NCBI RefSeq assembly: GCF_022376445.1
Contig: NW_025954995.1
Coordinates: forward strand, 62,001-126,000
Length of the DNA stretch: 64,000 bases
From: Fomitopsis serialis
Taxonomy: Eukaryota; Basidiomycota; Agaricomycetes; Polyporales; Fomitopsidaceae
Reading direction: 5' to 3'
The position numbers were made by a program, and so were the translations under genes. Under the pieces are notes generated by a model, which ran no database searches, was not told the origin of the DNA, and was given only the letters and a program-made list of their open reading frames with translations. Positions 59,151 through 64,000 of this stretch are shown piece after piece (positions within the stretch are counted from its first letter, which is position 1; each line of letters opens with the position of its first letter).

Positions 59151-60663
59151 GTGCTGGTTGCGCCTCTGCCCTCCTATCCACCTCGGATCGCGCCTCCTGG
59201 CTTTCTACGCCTGCAGCAGCTAACTGGAACACCGACACAGGTGCTTCTGCACACATGACACCTCACCACCATTAGTTTCGCTCCTACTCTCCCCATTCCA
59301 TCCCCATTCGCCTCGCCAACTCGCACGTCATCTATTCGGCTGGACTAGGGTCTGTGGTCTTTCAACCTGCGGAGAGGGACGGAGTTTTACCGCCAGCTGT
59401 TGTACTGCACGACGTCCTTCATGTCCCTGTGCTTGCCTGCAATTTATTGTCCGTTTTGGAGAAGGGCTACGTCGTTGAGCTGCAGGCTGCGAACGCGTTT
59501 TTTTACCAGGAGGGAGAACTCCGCTTCAAGGCGGGAGTTAACGAGCACAACATCGGCTACCTGCTAGGCCAGACTGTGTCTCAAACGAAGAATGTGATGT
59601 CCGCTTCGACGACTTGCGATCTGGACCTCGCGCTTTGGCACCAGCGTTGCTTGCACGTCAACCTCGACGACCTCCGAATGGCGCCATCGAAGGAGCTCGT
59701 TTCTGGCCTCACCATTCGCTCGAAGCGTACACCTGATCCCATCTGCAAGCCTTGCCTAGTTGGTAAGCTGCATTGACACTCTATCCCTCGTTTTGCGTCC
59801 AGAAAATTTGTCCGCATCGCCCTCGTCCACACCGACCTCAAGGGGTCTCTCCCGACGCCTACGCCGGAGGCGCACATTTATTGGATGACGTTCATCTGCG
59901 ACTCTTCGAAGTTTTGGGTTGTAGCCTTCCTGAAGTGCAAAAGCGACGCGTTCTCTGTGTTCCAGGTGTTCAAGGTGTACGCCGAAAACGTCCTAGGCCT
60001 CGTCCTGAAGGCTACGCATGACGACAAGGGTGGGTTACTCATGGGCAAGCAGTTTGTCGATTTTTCGCTCAGCATGGCATCCAGCGTCAGCACACTGAAC
60101 CAGAGGAGCCCCACCAGAATGGTGTTGCAGAGTGAGCTAACAGGACGATTGCTGAGGGTGGGACTGCTCTCCTTGTTCAGTTGAAGCTCCCTCCGTCGTT
60201 TTGGGGCCATGCCATCTCTACCTTCATCCACACAAGGAACCGCACAAGCCTACGTCGTCCCTGCGAGGTGCTGTGCCCTGGGCTGCCTGGAAAGGCGATG
60301 GGCGCAAGCCAGATGTCTCCTACTTCCGCATTTTTGGCTGTCTTGCCTATGTGTTGGTACGGAAGAAAGACCGCAGTGTATTTTCGTCGCCTATCCTGAG
60401 GGCACCAAGGTCTGGCGATTCTGGGACCCTGCTGCGAAGAAATTCATCATTTCGTCACATGCTGTCTTTGATGAACACTGTTTCCCTGGAAATTCACCCT
60501 TCATACATGTTTTTGGCCTTCTCTTGACAAGGTCGACGTCCCAGGACCCGCGGACGACGACAGCAGACACGCTGAAGACGTCCCTGATGCGCCAGAGCTG
60601 CATGATCAGGGGGGAGACGACTCTGATGATCCTGCACCTCCTGCACTGCAAAATCCGCTCCCT
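59151..60663 (+). pseudogene. Copia protease and integrase, frameshifted
   Basis: The protease site NTDTGASAHM is at about 59228. The 59354-59776 frame has LHDVLHVPVLACNLLSV and the GAG-pre-integrase/zinc region LALWHQRCLHVNLDDLRM with CKPCLVGK. The integrase core resumes in another frame (MTFICDSSKFWVVAFLKCKS, 59885). It later reads LPPSFWGHAISTFIHTRN and FRIFGCLAYVLVRKKDRS in further frames. Shifts occur near 59776, 60060 and 60290, so the integrase is not expressible. Confidence 0.8.
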
Positions 60664-62416
60664 GTGCCCCAGGATGTCCGCAAAAATTCCCCTGACCGTC
60701 CGGCACGTTTGCCCAGCCCTCCTGTACCTCCTGCGCCTCCGCCGGCTCCACAGCGTCCGGCAGTTCGTCGACAACTCGACAAGTATGACGGATACAGGCC
60801 CTATCCTGCGCCTTCACGTCGACTCCCAGCTCATTCTACGTGTTTTCAAGGCTCCCTGAATGACGACGACTTGCAGCGGAGAAATCTCTTGCCCCAGTGT
60901 TTTAGAGTCGACTCTCAGTCCCCTGCCTCGACGCCCGAGCCTGGCCAACGCGACGAAACGCCTCAGCGCAATTCTCCGTCACCTGATCCCCTCATTGAAG
61001 CGCCACTGAGTCCACCTGCTGCACCTGCTCCGCTTCCAGAGCCTGCTTATCCACCTTCTCCTACCTCCAGCGACGACAAACTCAATTTCCTGTGTGGAGA
61101 TGGACATGAGGACGCCTTTGGCTGCTCGCTTGACGCGATGATTGCAGGCGTTGAGCACGTGTACTCCGCTGAAAGCGAGGATTTCTTGTCTTATGACAAA
61201 GCCCTCGATTTTGCGTTCGAGTCTTTGGCTCAGAATGCATGCAAGGCGGACCAGGAGCACTCCGGCGAGCCTAGGACCTTCGCAGATGCGATGAAGAGAT
61301 CCCCAGACGAGCGAGAGAAGTGGCTCAAGGCTGCTCAGGACGAAATCCAGTCCCTCATCAAAATGGGACCTTTGAGCTCGTTCAGCTGCCTCCCGGATGC
61401 AAAGCCATTGGTTCCCGGTGGGTTTTCCGCGTCAAGCGCAATGCTGATGGCTCAATCGAGCGGTACAAGGGCCGCCTCATCGCCAAAGGCTTCTCCCAGT
61501 GTCCTGGCTTCGACTACAACAAGACCTTCGCTCCTACACCGAAGTGGGCGTCGATTCGAGCCATTCTTGCGCTTGCAGCCCTGGAGGACCTCAAGCTCGA
61601 GTCTGTGGACATCTCCTCAGCCTATCTAAACGGCGAGCTGAAGGAGGAGGTGTACATGCAGCAGCCAGAGGGCTTTGAGCAGAAAACTCCGAGCTGGGTA
61701 TGGCATCTTCTGAAGGCCCTCTACGGTCTGAAGCAGGCTGGACGCTGGTGGCATGAAAGGCTGCACGAGGTACTCATGAAACTCAGACTTTTGCGGCTGA
61801 TTTGCGAACACAGTGTCTGGGTCTACCATCGAGATGGAGTGCGCATCATCATCCCTGTCTTTGTCAACGATATCACCATTGCAGCGAAGTCGAAAACCGC
61901 ATTCAGCGTGTCAAGGACGACCTTCGTACGCACTTCAAGCTCAGGGACCTTGGGCCGACGTCCTGGCTTCTAGGAGTCAAGATTGAGCACGATAGAGCGA
62001 AGTGTTCACTTTCAATTTCACAGCAGCAGTACACTCTCGACGTCCTGGAGCGCTATGGCCTCGCAAACTGTGACCCTGTGGGCACCCCAATGGAGCCTGG
62101 CCTTCGTCTCAGCGCAGACATGGCTCCCAAGACGTCGTCTGAGGTCAGGGAGATGCAGAACATCCCATATGATCAGGCTGTGGGTTCGCTTTTCTACCTT
62201 GCTGTGGCAACTCGTCCAGACATTGCATGCGCTGTGGGCAACCTGGCGCGTTTTACGAAGAACCCTGGCATGATGCACTGGAAAGTGGTCAAGCACCCCT
62301 TCCGATACATCAAGGGCACCCTCGACTACAAGCTCACCTACTCCCCTTTATCTGATTCCGAGATTTTTGCCTCCCACACCAACACTGACCACGCTGGCTG
62401 CCCTGACACTGGTTGA
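60664..62416 (+). pseudogene. Copia reverse transcriptase with altered active site
   Basis: A proline-rich linker leads to RTFADAMKRSPDEREKWLKA, then after a shift near 61375 ELVQLPPGCKAIGSRWVFRV, KGRLIAKGFSQCPGFDYNKT, VDISSAYLNGELKEEVYMQQ and LYGLKQAGRWWHERL. The catalytic box that is normally YVDD reads FVNDITIAAKS (about 61858), so one metal-binding aspartate is Asn. A shift near 61890 precedes KLRDLGPTSWLLGVKI and GSLFYLAVATRPDIACAVG. The frame ends with a TGA after HAGCPDTG. Confidence 0.88.
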
Positions 62417-62830
62417 TCCACCTCTGGATATGTCGTTAAAATGGGTACAGGTGCGATTTCGTGGTCCAGTCATCTTCAGACGATTGTGGCGCTTTCCACG
62501 ATGGAGGCAGAGTTCGTTGCAGCGGTCTTAGCAGGCCAGGAAATTCTCTGGCTTCGGAATCTCCTCACAGAGCTCGGTTTCGACGTCTCCCTTGCCTCCA
62601 AGCTTCGAATCGACAATCTCTCCGCGCTTTCTGTGGCGAAAAATCCCGAGCACCACGGACGCATGAAGCACCTCAACTTGCGCTTCTACTGGCTCAGGGA
62701 CGAAGTCGCCAAAGGTCGAATTGAGATCATACACCTTCGCACTTCTGACATGCCTGCTGACATCCTGACAAAGTCGCTGGCTAAGCCGAAGGTGCTGGAG
62801 ATGGTGAGGATGCTTGGGCTGGGGACTTGA
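62417..62830 (+). CDS. Copia RNase H, C-terminal part
   Basis: After the TGA the same protein continues STSGYVVKMGTGAISWSSHL, VALSTMEAEFVAAVLAGQEI, LRIDNLSALSVAKNPEHHGR, MKHLNLRFYWLRDEV and DMPADILTKSLAK, the standard Ty1/Copia ending. It would degrade the RNA strand of the RNA-DNA hybrid. A Met at 62441 is only an opportunistic start. Confidence 0.85.
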   Translation, partial: STSGYVVKMGTGAISWSSHLQTIVALSTMEAEFVAAVLAGQEILWLRNLLTELGFDVSLASKLRIDNLSALSVAKNPEHHGRMKHLNLRFYWLRDEVAKGRIEIIHLRTSDMPADILTKSLAKPKVLEMVRMLGLGT

Positions 62831-62845
62831 CAGGTCAGGGGGGAG

Positions 62846-63238
62846 TGTTGAGCTCGGAATTTATTCCGCATTTCTGCGAATTATTCTGAGCGTCATTGCC
62901 CTGTCCAAGTCGTGGAATGTGTCCTGGTGTGTTCTCCTTTATTGTACATGGACGCCATCACTATACCGTGCATACTGTACTTTTTCCGACGTCATTCCCT
63001 TCAGTCTACCATTTTCCATAATGTTTGCATCTTCAGGGATTTGAACCCCTGCACTCATCCGATTTTTTCACTGCTTCGTTGATTTCCACTTTGTGGCTGT
63101 TTCTACTGTACAGTTATGGTCACCTTACGTAACGCACACCGTAGACAGTCCGCCTCGTCGAGCTCTAAGTCCCTAAGACTTTACAGAGCTTGACTTAGGC
63201 CTTTGGAATTTGGAATTTGAGGCGCACTGCAGCCAACA
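62846..63238 (+). repeat. Copia 3' LTR
   Basis: 393 bp beginning TGTTG and ending CAACA, preceded by the purine tract CAGGTCAGGGGGGAG. It contains GGGATTTGAACCCC, a tRNA T-arm-like sequence on the opposite strand. Confidence 0.9.
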
Positions 63239-64000
63239 GCTCTGTCAGGTAATCAGGCGTGGAGATGTTGAACTGGCTCCCACCAAAGCATACATTGTCC
63301 ACACTCCCCGGGCGGAAGTACCCGAGGAGCTTGGCCTGCAGCTCCATGCAGTGGTGAAGCTCAGGCTGGACAGTGCGGATGACGTGAACTCCAAGTTCAC
63401 CGCCCACCTGCAAAATGATAAGTCAAAAAATGTGAGATGCAACAACTCTTACCTTTGCAAGCTCCCTACGTATCTTCGCATCCTCACCATCGCCACCCAT
63501 GAAGGACTTAGCCTCCGCGTTGGGGGACAGGACACCATTCTGGGCCTGCTGGGACTGGGTGATAGCATAGATACGCTTACGGTCAGCAGTACCTTTCAGG
63601 CCCTTGTCGAGCACGAGATGCTCGAACTCGGTGCCTTTCACCCAGCCCCCGTCCTCCTTGATGGGCGCCTCACGAGAACACTGGTCAACGGGACCAATGA
63701 TCTTGCTACGGAGGCTGAGGTAGCGCTCCTGCAGCTCCAAGGGCATGTCCCTACGCAGCAGTGAGCATGAAAAACAATATAGAAACAGAAATACTTATGT
63801 CTGGGCAAAGATCTGTTGGCGCAGGACATCATCATCCCAGCCTGGGCCGGCCGGCGACGCAACGTAGACGGGCCGTGCAAACAGCGAGTCTCGTGGGCGC
63901 AGAACGTGCCACCCTAGCAATACATAAGCTCTCATTCATGAGATGGATTGCATGCTTACCTTTGTCCCACACGTCGTCCTCCGAGACATGTGGGAGATCC
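63239..64000 (-). pseudogene. Host gene of unknown function, cut by the Copia insertion and the window edge
   Basis: Minus-strand exons 64000-63960 (DLPHVSEDDVWDK), 63913-about 63797 (WHVLRPRDSLFARPVYVASP ... LRQQIFAQ), 63750-63453 (DMPLELQERYLSLRSKIIGP ... DAKIRRELAK) and 63407-63239 (VGGELGVHVIRTVQPELHHC ... FNISTPDYLTEL). Three introns have standard sizes. The donor after IFAQ reads ACATAAGT rather than GT, so it may be mutated. Coding sequence runs straight into the Copia 3' LTR at 63238, so the C-terminus is lost. I do not recognise the family; the fold looks soluble, with no signal or membrane segment in the visible part. Confidence 0.6.

Larger units (their letters stand above)
57627..63238 (+). 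mobile_element. Ty1/Copia LTR retrotransposon, degenerate
   Basis: Plus-strand order is LTR, gag, protease, integrase, RT, RNase H, LTR, the Pseudoviridae order. The two LTRs are very similar, which implies a fairly recent insertion, yet pol has several shifts, a stop after GCPDTG and a changed RT active site. No target duplication was found, because the first bases of the 5' LTR differ from those of the 3' LTR. It retains CpG sites. Confidence 0.93.

Noticed and set aside
57627..63243. 5-bp target duplication for the Copia element (GCTCT at right)
   Set aside because: Bases left of the 5' LTR (GTCAA) do not match and the LTR start is altered, so no duplication can be claimed.

Overview
The window is nuclear DNA of a filamentous basidiomycete, most likely an Agaricomycete. 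The evidence is gene density, introns of about 45-65 nt with GTRNGY donors and CAG/TAG acceptors, a chromodomain Ty3 retrotransposon, a two-gene PIF/Harbinger transposon, and single-copy fungal housekeeping genes. All functional calls rest on motifs read in the translations; no database search was run.

Layout. (1) 1-7551, minus strand: a Ty3/Gypsy chromoviral retrotransposon with its 5' LTR at the right. Its 3' LTR lies outside the window and its gag-pol is broken by several frameshifts. (2) 7552-31158: about 24 kb of AT-rich, visibly CpG-poor repeat nests. The main component is a recurrent family flanked by TA, with termini reading CGATCCCTGAGG. Inside are a 1.9-kb hAT-like element with a recognisable empty site elsewhere in the window, a fold-back element, several palindromes and unrecognised gene remnants. 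(3) 24420-38041: a second, decayed Ty3/Gypsy integrase gene cut into four pieces by three insertions: a repeat-family composite (about 24870-31158), a 633-bp TA-flanked mariner-like element (31414-32046) and a 5500-bp PIF/Harbinger element (32390-37889, TSD AAT). (4) 38042-42500: AT-rich sequence with little recognisable content, plus one GC-rich repeat. (5) 42543-48558: a compact housekeeping block of citrate synthase (-), tRNA m7G methyltransferase TRM8 (+), exosome subunit SKI6/RRP41 (-) and nicotinate phosphoribosyltransferase NPT1 (+). Two short divergent promoters and one tight convergent junction organise it. (6) 48559-57626: a GC-rich degenerate repeat, two more copies of the TA-flanked family in opposite orientations, and between them a GC-richer island of broken genes. 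(7) 57627-63238: a Ty1/Copia element with two LTRs and a damaged gag-pol. It sits in a minus-strand host gene (63239-64000) that runs off the right edge.

How it fits together. The housekeeping genes act in mitochondrial carbon metabolism (citrate synthase), tRNA modification (TRM8), RNA decay (SKI6) and NAD salvage (NPT1); their adjacency does not imply a pathway. The rest is a layered transposon graveyard whose insertion order can be read. CpG-depleted old repeats and the second Gypsy element were hit later by CpG-retaining mariner, Harbinger and Copia elements. The clearest results are the reconstructed nesting in the second Gypsy integrase, the hAT-like element with its empty site, a 155-bp identical inverted palindrome pair 6 kb apart, and a fold-back element apparently made at a TGAG microhomology. 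I did not find a convincing undescribed defence or biosynthetic system.
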